A stretch of DNA of 64,000 bases from Eonycteris spelaea (GCA_003508835.1 PUFA01000066.1:1736001-1800000); one strand, 5' to 3'. Shown: positions 11,727-23,140, numbered from the stretch's first letter. Made by a program: numbers and translations. Notes: a model not told the origin generated them from the letters alone.

Positions 11727-12190
11727 TCCAGAGCCACAGTCGACGTTCGTCCTGCTGTGTGGACACGTCAGGGTGACACACACAGCCGGAAGGCTGGCTT
11801 CACCTGGGCATCGCCAGCTTCGTGCAGAAGCAAAACCACACGTAAATCAATTCTCCTGTTTGCTCTCCGGCTTCCTCCTGCTGATTCTTGCTTTCCCACT
11901 TTTTTTCTCTGTTCCTAGAGAAATAGTGAAAAAAAAAGTAGGCTGGAGAGTCGCTAAAATGCTGTTTTCCTCACTTAAAAAGAAGTCATTTGGACGTGAC
12001 TCAGAAAGCAGAGAGTCGATGAGGAAAGGAGACGCGGGGTCATGAGAAAGCGGATCATCCTGGGAGAGGAGCAAAGACGATGTCCAGAGAAAGCTGGTCA
12101 ATCACGTGAGAGTCACCCACGCAGGGTCACACAGGAGCTGGGCACTGAGGCTTCTAGAAGCCCCGGGAGCAGGGCCGTGCTAGGCTCCCC
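11727..12190. other. Unique non-coding DNA, no recognised feature
   Basis: No repeat or exon is recognised; a poly-A-like run occurs at 11931-11938. Confidence 0.4.
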
Positions 12191-12426
12191 AGAGCTTCTC
12201 AAACCAAGATCAATTTAGTGGGTTGGAACCAGTATGTTAAAACATCTCGAATAAGAGATTAGAGCAGAAAATATCAGAAGATATCACTCATAGTAAAAGT
12301 GGATGTTGTTTTGTGAAACTTTGAATTATATGAATACACATATATAATGTTTAGACATTGTGCGTGGAGGGGTATGTAACTAGTTGTAAATAGTTTTGGT
12401 CAAAAAGATTGAAAATCACTGGAGTG
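12191..12426. mobile_element. hAT-type non-autonomous DNA transposon
   Basis: Degenerate terminal inverted repeats frame the element: GAGCTTCTCAAACCA at the left and GATTGAAAATCACTGGAG at the right (consensus hAT ends CAGTGGTTCTCAAAC / GTTTGAAAATCACTG). The interior includes AATTTAGTGGGTTGGAACCAG, AGAAAATATCAGAAGATATCACTCATAGTAA and TATATAATGTTTAGACATTGTG, which I recognise as a common old mammalian MITE of the Charlie/Tip100 kind. A shorter relative appears at 16488-16575. Confidence 0.75.
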
Positions 12427-14237
12427 GATGAAATCATGGAGGACTTGAAAATAACCAAGTGTCTGTAAGCAATTTTGCAAGGAAATTACTAACTCTGAGG
12501 AAAACGGAAGATGCATAAGAGAGAAAATGCAACCATATTACAATAATTGGCTCTGCAGAGAATAACAGCTACCTGGTCACATGGCATCACCGCGATCACG
12601 ATATATTAAATAGTGATGTGCCCACGGAGGGGGATGGGGGATATGGTGGCAGATGAGGCGAGAGTCCACAGAAGGGACGGCGGGAGCCAGTTCCCCTCGA
12701 CAGCCATCCCCTCGGCACAATACGAGAAACCCCAATATTAGCTGAGCACTCGGCCTTCCAGACTAAAACCGATGTCCCATGTCATCCTGCAGCTGGTGCG
12801 CACCTTCCCCATGCGCCCTCAAATGATGGTGTGTCCCCAGTTCCTGCCTGCCTAATGTGGCGTGTGCCCCCTTGGACCACGTGGAGAAGGACACAGTCCT
12901 AAGGTGACAGACAGTGAGAGATAAGAATGTCAGGACACGGCCCTGTGGAGCTGCCCAGGGGCTCTGGGCCTCCCACACCGAGGCTGCCCCATGGAAGAGA
13001 AACAGCTTCTGTCTCATCGAAGACGCTGTTTTGGGGTCCACACCCCGGCTAGTGAACTGATACACCAATAAGCAGAGGAGCACGCTTTATTTGAATAGTG
13101 GTTTGTTTGTTTGTTTTCGCTTTAATAGGAATCAGGGATAAAATTCCAGTTTGTTCATCAAATGCATGATCCATTAGATGGGGGGTGAGCTGGAAGTAGA
13201 CGGGACCACAACGAATGGATTTAGTTATGTAAAACTAGGAGTTGGTTTGGCTCAGGGAAAGTAATGATAAGATGCGCGTGGACACGACAAGGTTCATGTA
13301 GCTGGCCCTCGAGTGACCGAAGCTTGGGGAACCGTGTCCTGGCTTCTTCCATGGACAGCCCGTCCTTTGAATTCACATCCACTAGGGAAAGATGACATAA
13401 GGGACCTCGAGCAGTGAGATAACTGAGGGCAGGGGTCAGAGGCACAGACTTACTTTTGGGAAAACACAAGTGAACCGACCAACAGCCCAGGAGACACTGA
13501 GGCCTCCACATCCACTTCCGCCGCCCCCGGCACCGTGGGGACTCAGCACCCCGCCCCCCGGCCCCCCATGCCTGCTCTGAGCTCCTGCTCTCAGGTGCCT
13601 GGTGGCGGAGTCAACCTGTTCCCACAGTGGCCGCTTTATTTGCAGCGTTATGTGAGTTCGTACTTCAGAGCCGCTTTTCTGTGCTGCAGCCTGACCCCCA
13701 GGGTCACTTTCTGCACTTGCTCGCTAAGCTCTGTGTCGCAGACCCTGCAGCAAGCCCCTGGCCTCCCGCCCTGCCCCCACCCAGGAGCATGTGCACAAAG
13801 GGTTTCATTGTCCTCCAGCATCTGACTCAGACGAGCCCCGGCCTGCAGTTTCCGCAAATGCCCACCCCCCGCCATGGGTCGGGGTCACCCTGAGCATCCA
13901 CGGCCTCTGGAGTGGCGGGCCGAGTGATCCTGAATTCCTGTGTGACACCAGCTTGCCAACTGGAAGCCTGGCCCCACAGAACCCGAGGGGCCAGAGTGGA
14001 CCGGATGTAGGTAGGTGGTGACAGTGTATTGCCAACATCGCAAAATGGTGTGGAAGGCAAGAGCCCTTTTTATTAAACCATGCTCTTTCCCCAGGCTCGA
14101 GGGGACACAGGTGTCCTTGTGGACTGTGTCTAACACTTTCTGGGGAGCGAAGGGAAGTTTCCCAAGAGGCAGGGATGTCGGCCTTAATGTCTGGCCTCAA
14201 CTCTGTGTACGCCAGAGCGTGCACATCCAGCTGCCCC
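12427..14237. other. Unique non-coding DNA, no recognised gene
   Basis: Contains a short (GTTT)n stretch at 13101-13117 and several overlapping open frames without domains. No repeat is recognised with confidence. Confidence 0.4.
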
Positions 14238-14312
14238 CGTGACCCTGGGCTGGCACTTCACCCATGTTCCTTCACGGTAAAGTGAGGACAGTGACGAGAC
14301 AGGCCTCGTGCG
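14238..14312 (+). mobile_element. MIR SINE core fragment, sense
   Basis: GTGACCCTGGGCTGGCACTT followed by CACCCATGTTCCTTCACGGTAAAGTGAGGACAGTGA follows the MIR order GTGACCTTGGGCAAGTTACTTAACC...TTTCCTCATCTGTAAAATGAGGAT. Only the central region survives. Confidence 0.6.
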
Positions 14313-15606
14313 TTTGTCAGAACAAGAGCCAGGCAGGAAGGAACACTGCGAGGGACCTCAGTGAGGCTGGGACATCAGGCGCCCCATTGTGACTGGCACG
14401 AGCTGGCTCCCGGTTTGTGCAAAGTAAACGCGTCTTAGCATCACTCGGTGGGGGAACCTCAGGCTTCTCTGTGGACAGTCGTGGCTTCCACTGTGAAAAC
14501 GGTGCCCCCTCTCCGCCGCCCCGGCCCGTCATGCAGACCCAACGTGGAGATGGTTTCATTCTCTCTCAGGCTCCCGGGACCTGTGACTATCTAACAACTC
14601 AATTTTTCCCCCCAAGATTCCATTCATGACCGGTGTGCGGCAGCTGACGCTGACTTATGAGAAAGGATTCAGAGAGGCTTTGCTGTTCCCCAGGTCCCTT
14701 TGTCCCCAAAACCCTGGGACCCAGCAGGACCTGAATGCTCCCCACAGGGTCAGCTGGAAGCTGGGAATCACTGCCCTGGGGGAAGCTGAAATTATCTAAA
14801 GAGGCCGATGTGGGTGAGCTGCTGGTAGGAGGAATGGAAGGCGAGCTTCAAGGGCCGTGGGGAGACCCCCTGGGCCCGAGACCGCTCCTAGGGACAGCAA
14901 TGTCATTGGCCCTGCCTTTCCCTGTGGCTGGTTAAAGCCTCTCCTTAAAGTCCCCACCAGCAGAGTCCAGCCAGCCTGGGTCGGGCCCCCTGACCTTGGC
15001 ATGGGGGGAGTTCTAGAAACCTCGACCTCACTCCTGAAGCCCTGGGGGCCTGAAGTGGCCTCAGATCTGCCCGGCTGGTCCTCTCACTGACCCTGGGCTG
15101 GGACGGCCGCCATGGCTCCCTCATCTTAAAGGAGCTCTGGGGTGCACATTAGCCAGGAGCAGTGGAGCTCATGGTGACAGGAGACGCCCTGAGACCCCCC
15201 TGCGATGGCTCAGTGTGACATTAATGGATGAAATTAGCAGCCTCAGCTGCACTAACGAACCTCCCGTGGAGACCGACCGTGAAGTGTGTTTGGTAAAAGG
15301 GATCGTTGGATGTGTGCAAACACTCCGGAGCTGTGGAACGGCCCCGGGCTCTGACAAATGATAAATGAGAAAATTAGAGGATTCGGAAAAATATAAACAT
15401 CATCTTTTGTAAGTCTGTCCCCTGGCAGGGAAAAAAAAAATGTTTCCCCAAAGCAATGAGGCCTTTCTTCCATTATTTCCCCGGGAAAATGCCTGTGACT
15501 GTTTTACATACTTTTACATATCTTGATTTGTCTTTCATATTCCCACCAATGCCGTGGCAGTATGTGGGAGGAAAAGGCTGTATTTTCAACTGGTTTTCCT
15601 CTAATT
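14313..15606. other. Unique non-coding DNA, no recognised feature
   Basis: No exon or repeat is recognised. AAGGAGCTCTGGGGTGCACATTAG near 15130 faintly resembles a MER5-like MITE end, but not enough to call. Confidence 0.35.
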
Positions 15607-15828
15607 CAGTGTTTCTCAATCTTTATTTCATTATCAGCCCCTACGGAGCCATTTAAGACTTTTTTTTTCATTACCCCTCATGAAATTTTAATACCACAGA
15701 AACACCATACAATGGTTTATGTGTTGTTCATACATCATTGTTTTCCCATAAAGAAGGTAGCATGTTTTCACCCTCTAGAACCAACTTTTGTCCCCCTGAG
15801 TGCAGCATCACCCTTTTGAGAGCGCATG
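15607..15828 (+). mobile_element. hAT-type non-autonomous DNA transposon
   Basis: Starts with a good hAT terminal repeat CAGTGTTTCTCAATCTTT at 15607 and ends with its degenerate complement TTTTGAGAGCGCATGG at about 15814-15828. The interior (TTTCATTATCAGCCCCT..., CATTACCCCTCATGAAATTTTAATACCACAG) matches a mammalian Charlie-like MITE in style. No clear 8-bp target duplication survives. An L2 fragment abuts its right end. Confidence 0.7.
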
Positions 15829-16092
15829 GTTCATTCATTCGCTCATTCGAATATGCAGCAAGGATGCACCTGATCTGGGCACCAGGGATGCGGCCATGAG
15901 CAGAGCTGATGGAGCTGACATTGCAACTGGGGATGATGGACAGCGACAGATCAAAGGGTGAATACGCACCATATCTGATGCAGGCTGATCCTGTGGAGAC
16001 TCATAAAGCAGAGTCATGGGAGGGGAGAGTGCCAGGGGCAGGGCTCTGGGTTGACCAGGTGGCCAGGGAAGGCTTGGTTAATGAAGGCTGGG
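15829..16092 (-). mobile_element. L2 LINE 3' fragment, antisense
   Basis: TTCATTCATTCGCTCATTCGAATATGCAGCAAGGATGCACC, then CTGGGCACCAGGGATGCGGCCATGAGCAGAGCTGA, then GAGCTGACATTGCAACTGGGG, GGGAGAGTGCCAGG and CCAGGTGGCCAGGGAAGGC near 16056-16076: these are the reverse complement of L2 3'-end landmarks in the right order (AATGAATGAAT end, GTGCCAGGCAC/GGGGATACAG box, GGTGGTCAGGGAAGGCC box). Confidence 0.75.
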
Positions 16093-16487
16093 TTGTTAGC
16101 TGGGGGTGGGTCATAAGCTGTTTACAATCCAGGTTATGGAAACAATTCGGCCTTCCTGTATCCTATGACACATTTGGGTCAGAGAATCATGAAAAGTGTG
16201 TTTTGTTGGTAAATTTTATTTTATAAACAGGGCATGTGTTATCATCACTTAGGCAAGTCGCTTCGCCCCTCCAGACATTCATATTTTTATGAAAAGAGAG
16301 ATTTGTTTTGACGGTGATGGCGCTGATGCCATCTCACCTGCAGCGATAGCGTAATTTCGGGGATCTGAAGAATGAAGAGGCGAGGAAGCAAAGAGAAACA
16401 ACGGAAGTCAGTGGGGTTGTCACAGAGACAGTCGTAGATTGGCTAGGAATTCAGTCTAGAGGTTACCCGCTCTTTGCAACCTAGAAG
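16093..16487. other. Unique non-coding DNA, no recognised feature
   Basis: No repeat or exon is recognised. Confidence 0.4.
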
Positions 16488-16575
16488 TGGGTCATAACAC
16501 TAATTGGATGAGTTGAAACCACCGTGTAAACCATTCGCATAAAATAGGTTAGAAATATCAGTGCATCACACGGAC
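16488..16575. mobile_element. Possible fragment of the same hAT MITE as at 12191-12426
   Basis: GAGTTGAAACCACCGTGTAAACCATTCG, then AAAATAGGTTAGAAATATCAGTGCATCACAC, aligns by eye with GGGTTGGAACCAGTATGTTAAAACATCTCG ... GCAGAAAATATCAGAAGATATCACTC in the element at 12191. Only about 90 bases are shared, so this is tentative. Confidence 0.4.
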
Positions 16576-19239
16576 TCGGGATACCTATTATACTGTAGGA
16601 ATTTTATTTCAATCTGCACGTGTGCCCATGTGTGTGCAGGCATGCACACGGGACCCACCGTACAATGCATTTCTTTATTGAGTGTCATTTGCCAAATGTT
16701 TGAAAGGTGCTGAACTAAAAGACCTCAGTGGTTCCACGACAGAATTTTGTTACTCTTTCCTGTACCATTTTGTTTTAGGAGGATGTACAGCAGCTTTATT
16801 AACTCAGAGGACTGGCTGTTTACTATGCCAGAGAAACATTGAGCGGAATTACTCCATTCTAGAAATTTCCCACAATCTAGTGAACCAGCAGACAAGTCTA
16901 AGGGCTGATTACTCCAAAACGAAGAATTTTCCCAGAGTATTTTTTAAGGGACCGTAGTGCATAGCCGTTGTTAAGACTATAATGAAAAACATTAGCAGAA
17001 GCAGTGGGAAATTTAGACTGAAATATCAGTGGTGGGAATGTGAGATACCATGGGAAAGCCAATGGAGAGCCTTTGTGGGGTCTCAGACTTTCACCAGCCT
17101 ACAGCTAGCCCCTAACCTGCCACGTTTCCCCCTCCTAAGCTGACCCCACCTCTACTCTGGCCCTGGGCCTGCCCTCATGATGGTCCTTTCAGCTTGGCCC
17201 CACCCTTACCATGACCTGGCTCAGAGTCGGGCCCAGCCTCCAGCCCCGCCACATCCCTGCCAGGCCACACCTCCTAAAAATTGGCCACATCCCTGACCTG
17301 GAGAACACTTTTTTAGCCAAGGTAGACCCCTCCCAGTTTTTCAAAGTGGTCAGAGAGGTTTCAATCTTCTCTGCCTAAGTACATGAAACCGGTCCATACC
17401 CTTGTTCCTGGATTTTTGCCACAGCCACCTCCTGCCCACTTTCTAGAGTGTTTGGAAGAGAAAGACTCGTTCATGGACTCACAGAGGCCTACTGAGACCT
17501 GCTGTGCAGGAACCCTAGACTCTGGGCACCTATCAGGGAAGGAACTAGTCAGAAGTCCCGCCCTCCTAGATGACCGCCCGGTGGCCTGTCTCAGGGATTC
17601 CAGGGACAAGAGCAATTCCTCCCTGGGAAAGGCAGGGCAGCTAATTAAAGGGGCTTCCGGATCAGAGCTGGAGTGGAGTGAGGCAGTGGTGCTTGGGGGC
17701 AAACCCTGGCTTTGCTAGTTCCACACCAACCCGGGACGTGTTCCTAGCACACCCAGAGTCACTTTCTACAGCCATTGCTCGCAGCTGGCTCCCCGGAGTT
17801 CCAACCCCAGGCTGGGACTATGTGAAACCACGACCCCTTCCCCAGGTCGCTCAGGGGCAGTCGTTCTCCTACCAGGGGAGGGAATGGAAACGTGACACCA
17901 GGAGGCAGCAGACAGACACATCCAGGACACAGGGCGCCCGCAGGGCCACTGATCCGGGATTCCACAGGCAATGCCATGAGAAGGAAGATGGAGGGAGGGG
18001 GTCACGCTGGACCAGGAGACTTCAGAGGCCACCACCGAAGGCCGAGTGGCCCTCGTTTGCATCCCGATTCTGGACGAGCAGTGAGAAGAAGCCGTCGTGG
18101 ACAAGTGGGGCCATCTGAACATGAGAGGCGATGAGGATAGTGCAGCTCTGCGGGACAACGCCCACGCGAGGGCGGGATGCGCTTCCAAACACGTTGTCAG
18201 CCAGCGGGGAGACAGCTGGAGGGGGAGGGGCAAACCCTGAGAGTTACCGCATCTGGGCGATGGGTGCGTGGCAGGGCATTATGTTCTTCTGTTGAAAATA
18301 TCCATGGTGATTGCTGAGTTGTGCTCAGCTATCGTGTAAGATTCCTGTTGACTTGAGGAGGTATTGCAGAAGGCAGCAAACCGCCCATCTGCCATTTGGC
18401 TCAAGTTCGTGTCAACCTGGCCTGAGCAGGGCTTCCCACGGCCCGGAGCCCACGATTGCAGACGCTCCCACTTCTTCTGCAGACGGGTCTCTCCAAAACC
18501 TTCGCCCAGGTCGGATGTGATGGGGAAGATTTTTTATTTCACTCCACCTGAAGCTACCAGCTTGCTCATCACAGAAGTGGACCAGCCGATGGCCATCTTA
18601 CGCAGAGCTGAGCACGCCAGCCCGGGGCTGTCACCCCAGCTCTCAAGGGAAGATCCAAGGACATTTTCAAGCAGAATGAACGGGCTGCTGCGGCTTCTTG
18701 AAGAGCTACGATTTATCTCTGGGACTGCGTCCAGGCTGGAGCTGTGGGGGACCGTCCCAGGTGTCCTGGCCAGCGAGGAGGATCTAATAGCTCGCAGCTT
18801 GTCTGCATTTGGAGGGCAGCTGAGGCATCACCCGCGGAGTTGACCGAGCATTGGGGTGACTTGTGCTGGGCACAGAGAAGCAACTAATCCAGGTCGCTGC
18901 AGGAGTGAGTCTGTGAGCCCCAAGGAGGGAGGGGTTGGAACATTTTCTGTTGGGTTTGAACCACGTGGCGGTTAACGGGTAACTCAGAGTCCAGGAGGAA
19001 TAGTCGCAGGCTGGATCATGTGGTTTGGTTGCCTTTCGTTATTCAAAAGCAGGAATTCGAGTTTGCCAAGATGTGAATTATGTATCTTTGATGGAAAACA
19101 GCTCCATGTGTTCTCTGCACAGAAACGCACCTTTTTAGCCAGGTCATTGGACTGTGAGGGGCACCACCAGCTCCCCACCCAGGGCTCGCCCTTCTTTCTC
19201 ATTAACAAGACCCGACGGTCACCTGCTCCCCAAATGTTG
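16576..19239. other. Unique non-coding DNA, no recognised gene
   Basis: The part at 16600-17060 is AT-richer and free of known repeats. The rest is GC-richer with several overlapping open frames on both strands (146-159 codons) and no recognisable domain. A C-rich, CCACCC/CCACACC-rich stretch lies at 17110-17290. Confidence 0.4.
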
Positions 19240-19620
19240 TCCAGCCCCTGCCGCTGAGCCGCGTGACACCATTCTAGCCATGAGGCGGAAGCAGACGGCT
19301 GCCGGGGCCTCTGGGAAAGCGCCCGCTGCCTGTTACGCCGCCTCCTGCTTCTCGTCTCCTCGTCCTTCCCTCCCGGCTGGTGACAGGCGAGGGGCTGAGC
19401 AGCAGCACCTGCAGCCACAGGAGACCGTGCGAGAGGAGGCCCAGCGAGGACGGAGGGCAGAGCCGCGGCAGGAGCCGGCCCTGTGGACGTCACGCTGACC
19501 CTGGACCCGTTTACCTGGAGCACAGCAGCCGCCGTCGGGTTAGGCTCCTGGAACCCGTTTCCGTGGACTGGAGCCGAGCGCAGTCCTGGCTGGGAAAGTG
19601 TCCACGCTGGCCCTTGACAA
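19240..19620. promoter_or_regulatory. Small CpG-rich cluster
   Basis: CpG-dense for about 0.4 kb relative to its flanks, with a GACGTCAC half-CRE/CRE-like motif near 19487-19494. It is below the size and density of the 10-kb island and no first exon is recognisable. It may be a weak promoter, an enhancer, or unselected CpG retention. Confidence 0.4.
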
Positions 19621-19939
19621 CCGAAGCCCTGAAGTCGCTCACCTGTGAACCAGAGTCACCAAGTCACTTGTTCTAGGGTGTAGACAGAATGCGGCTGTCA
19701 CCCTCCACCTCGCGACCACCTTCACGGGTACGAATGAATCCCCAGGTGGACAGAAGCGTCTAAAAATAAATCCCGATCTGGCAGAACTTCTTCTGCACCA
19801 CCACCCCATTCCCTAGGGAGGCCGGGAAGTGCGGGGCGTTCTCCCGCACGGTCCCTGCTTGGAACAAAAGTTCCCAAAAGCTCTAGAAATAGCTAAGACA
19901 GAAAGTGGGACTGGAATAAATTAGCCCGGACTCTTGATC
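19621..19939. other. Unique non-coding DNA, no recognised feature
   Basis: No exon or repeat is recognised. Confidence 0.4.
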
Positions 19940-20285
19940 ACAGGGGACAGAATACCCACTCAAACCGACACGAGCCGAAAGAGGAATGTCTTTGCTGCAG
20001 AAACTCCATGGTCAGGCACTACCTGGCTGCAGGCACAGCTGGATCCTGGGGTTAAATGACGTCACCAGGATGGTCTCCCATCCTTCAGGCCTGCTTCCTC
20101 CTGGGTTGGCACTGTTCTTGGTCATACATTTCTCATAAGGTGGCAAAAATGCCCCACTGCTCCAGACTGCCATTCGACCATCCCAGCAAGGACGGTCAAG
20201 AGAAGCCTCCTTGCCACTATTCCAGCAAAAGTCTCAGGGCTGATTCAGACCAGACAAGCTGTTCTTGTTGACCCACTTCCTGGTA
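19940..20285 (-). mobile_element. Ancient mammalian solo LTR, antisense (family A of this window)
   Basis: Read on the plus strand it shows landmarks of the reverse complement of an old LTR: GCCGAAAGAGGAATGTCTTTG, GGCACAGCTGGATCCTGGGG, ATGACGTCACCAGGATGGTCTC, CTTCCTCCTGGGTTGGC, GCTCCAGACTGCCATTC and CTATTCCAGCAAAAGTCTCAGGGCTGATTC. Related segments occur at 31991 (same orientation) and at 27730 and 53500 (opposite orientation). I recognise it as a widespread placental LTR type but cannot name the family with certainty (ERVL/MaLR class or a related group). No internal proviral sequence is attached. Confidence 0.65.
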
Positions 20286-20871
20286 GGTAAATGTCCCTCC
20301 TCCCTTGTCTTCTCCTGCTCCCCTGACCTCCCCCCACACAACTGTCATCGGCCTCCTGATCACAGAGCATGCGGGGGGGGGGGGGGGGGGATGCCATGTG
20401 GGGTTTTCCACCCCAAAGCCACTTCTGCAAACAGTTCACATGTTGTTCTCCCCACTTCGTTGGGAGAAAGACGGTCAGGTAATAACAGCCCTTAGGAGGC
20501 CAGCATATTTATGTTAAGGCCAATCGGGAGGACCCTGGCCCATTCACAGTCAGGGAACAGTGAGAAGCAGGGGTGTCAACATTCGTCAGAGCCTCCTAAA
20601 GGCCACAGTCTGTGCTCCAGGCTTCAGTTACATTAAGTCAGTATCGCAGGTGAGAATGATCAGATGCGAACACTTTACACGGCCCCTCCATCATCATCTC
20701 CAAACCACCTCCACCTCTCTCACACCTTCGGCAGGTAATGACTGAGCAGGTATCAAGTGCCAGGTCGAACTACTACTTACAGGAATTTTACCTAGTTACT
20801 CACCAGTCCTGTGTGCGTGTGCATCTGTGCGTTCCATTTTGTGGACATGCACATAACAACAATTATAATGA
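20286..20871. other. Unique DNA with an 18-base G run
   Basis: Apart from the G homopolymer at 20373-20390 nothing is recognised. A CA/TG-rich stretch precedes the Tigger-like element. Confidence 0.4.
20373..20390. repeat. Poly(G) run, 18 bases
   Basis: Uninterrupted homopolymer of G directly after GCATGC. Length is likely variable between individuals and between sequencing runs; it distorts all open frames that cross it. Confidence 0.97.
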
Positions 20872-21210
20872 CAGCTCCATCCCTCTGCATGCAAGGGAAT
20901 TGGTTTCAGGACCCCCTGAGGGTACCAACCTCCTCAGATACCAAAATCCCTTATATCAAATGGTGCGGTATTAGCATAGACGCTACAGCAGGGGACGCCT
21001 ACACATCGCTTCGTTCATGTGGATTCACCAAAGGGCTCGGTGGGTGGCAAATTCAAGTTTTGCTTTTTGGAACTTTTCAGGATTTCTTTTTCCCCAAATG
21101 TTTTCGATCCACCGTCCTTCAGGATTTCTTTTTCCCCAAATGTTTTCGATCCACCGTCCATCCATTGACTCAGTGCTGTGAAACCTGAGGATCTGGCAGG
21201 CTGACTGTAC
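20872..21210 (+). mobile_element. Tigger/MER2-like Tc1-mariner DNA transposon
   Basis: Begins with CAGCTCCATCCCTCTGCATG and AAGGGAATTGGTTTCAGGACCCCC. The interior has GATACCAAAATCCCTTATATCAAATGGTG, TATTAGCATAGACGC and TTTTCGATCCACCG, and it ends in GGATCTGGCAGGCTGACTGTA. This is the order expected for a MER2/Tigger non-autonomous element (TIR CAGTCGGCCCTC.../...GAGGGCCGACTG; interior GGATTGGTTCCAGGACCCCC, CCCTTATATAAAATGG, TTTTCGATCCGCGG). A TA follows the right end, but the expected TA before the left end reads GA. The element carries a perfect 42-bp tandem duplication. Confidence 0.88.
21076..21159. repeat. Perfect 42-bp tandem duplication (2 copies)
   Basis: Unit 1 at 21076-21117 and unit 2 at 21118-21159 are identical over 42 bases (each starts TTCAGGATTTC and ends CCACCGTCC). 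It lies in the 3' half of the Tigger-like element and includes its TTTTCGATCC landmark. The lack of any difference between copies, in an otherwise heavily diverged element, means the duplication is far younger than the insertion. Confidence 0.97.
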
Positions 21211-22671
21211 TCACTGGTCCCCTTGTGCGTGTTTAGACAACATGCGACTTTGCATCACAAAAACGCCCAGTGATGTCAGAGGCGCCATGAATCATAATGA
21301 CAGCTCCATCCCGGTATCCAAGAGACCTCGACGTGCTGCTCAGGCACTGCCCCCCACTGTGAGAACCGGTGGCTGTGGCGGAGCCTCCAGTGGAAGGGAC
21401 TAAATCACACCTAGAAGAACCCATATTGTGCCACCGCTAAGGGCACCGTTAACCTCTGGTTAATTTTCTGCTCCTTGGTGTCCTGGGAACGGGAGTGTTT
21501 ACTCCGACCGGGACAAACCTTTATGAATGCGCATTAAAGTGACAGAGTGTTTGCTGTTCTGGGCGGAGGGTTTTAATAGAAAGTGGCGGATGGGCCAGGG
21601 CCCCGCTGAAGTTGTAGAATATAAATGAGGTCCTTTCTTTACCCTCCCTCCTCCACCCTGACTTGCATGACTAAGCTGTCTGCTTTTGTTTTGTTGTTTT
21701 CTTAAGTGTGTTTGTTGATCATTGATCTGTCTCCTATGGAGGGACAAATTGTTTGCCCACTGGGCAAGGGCCTAAATTTGGCAGAAGCCTCAGCTGTGTC
21801 TGCAGCAAACTGGAGCCAGGCAGCCATACTTGTACTGGTAGAGACCATTCTGGAGAATTTACACAGTCCAGGGATACAAGGATCAAAATTGCAGTCTCCA
21901 GCAAGCTCATTATGAGAGATTTTGGCAAAAGAGGGCTTGATGGGTTAGAAGGAAAGAAAAGATCTTTTTTTCTACCTCAGTTTAAAAGCTCTAAAGTGTC
22001 TCTAAATGAGGCTGCAGGTTCCCTGGGGAAAGAGAAGATGTTGCTGATTTTTACAAATGTGCTTCTCAACTCTATTGAACCCAATGCCACATTTTTTAAA
22101 AAATAAATATTTTCTAATTTCCACTTGAGTATCTTAAAATAAAATTCAGATAGTATAATCTACCTATATGTTTTTTAAAATTCAATTTAATGCCCTAAAT
22201 ATAATATAAAGTGAAATATATAAAAAGTAATTTATATATAGTAATTCTTAATAATAATGCATATTTCAACATACGAATGCTCTGGTGGTACCACACTAGT
22301 AGAACAAATTAAGCTGTAAATACTGACTGGTATCAGGTGTGTTGAGTTAGCATCTGATGCCATGAAGCTCATAGTTCTAGTGAGGTGATGGTTCAAAGCG
22401 GTGAGTCCCAAGCAAACCAGGACTGCCTGAGAGAAGAGCATCCCAGAGGAAGGACCAGCAAGTAGAAAGGAGTGGAGATGGAGCATCCTTACCCATTGGA
22501 GGAAGAAAAAGGTTCGGTGTGGCTAAGTGGAGCGATGATTGTGGGGAGCGGAAGGCAATGACGTTGGGGTATTCCGGGGGAGCACAGAGAGGTCACGAAC
22601 ACAGTATACGGGACTAATGCATGAGTTGTACACCATGGTGAATTCAAATTTCACTCCTGGAGATTTTTTAA
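21211..22671. other. Unique DNA; second partial Tigger-like end near 21301
   Basis: At 21294-21312 the 19 bases ATAATGACAGCTCCATCCC exactly repeat 20865-20883, and the following CGGTATCCAAGAG resembles a Tigger terminal repeat continuation. The remainder contains a segment at 21650-22080 with a conserved-looking, repeat-free appearance, and an AT-rich patch at 22085-22260 that could be a degraded repeat. No gene is recognised. Confidence 0.5.
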
Positions 22672-23140
22672 ATAATGTTTTTAAATGATCATCCAGGAAA
22701 GGTGATTTTTTTTTCCTATGTGTACATTTCGAAAGATCTTAACACACGCAGAGATTCATGCAACCACCACCACAATGAGGATCCAGAACAATTTCATCGC
22801 CCCGCCTCACCCCAAATTCCCTCACACCATACTTTTATTAAGCCTCTTGCAAGTGTTAATCTATTGTCCATCACTATCATTTTGTCTTTCTGGGAATATC
22901 AAATGAAGGGGGTCATCATAAAGTGCATAACTTTTAGGGATGCCTCTGTCACCAGCACAATGCCTTTGACATGCATCCAAATCGTCACCTGCATCAATAG
23001 TTCCTTCCTTTTGACAGCTGCATAGTATTCCACAGTGTGGTTTGTTTATCCACTCACCCATTGAAGGACACTTGGGCTGTTTCCGGCCTTTGGAATTTTT
23101 GTATTTTGGGGTTATTTTTGAGAATTTCATAGCAACGATA
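22672..23140 (-). mobile_element. L1 (LINE-1) fragment, old mammalian type, antisense
   Basis: Reverse-complement L1 landmarks occur in order: GCAACCACCACCACAATGAGGATCCAGAACA, TTTCATCGCCCC, TTTCTGGGAATATCAAATGAA, GACATGCATCCAAATCG, GCTGCATAGTATTCCACAGTGTGG, TTTGTTTATCCACTCACCCATTGAAGGACACTTGGG and CTGTTTCCGGCCTTTGG. It is an independent copy of the same L1 region seen at 3668-4092 and extends a little further. It is truncated and inactive. Confidence 0.9.
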
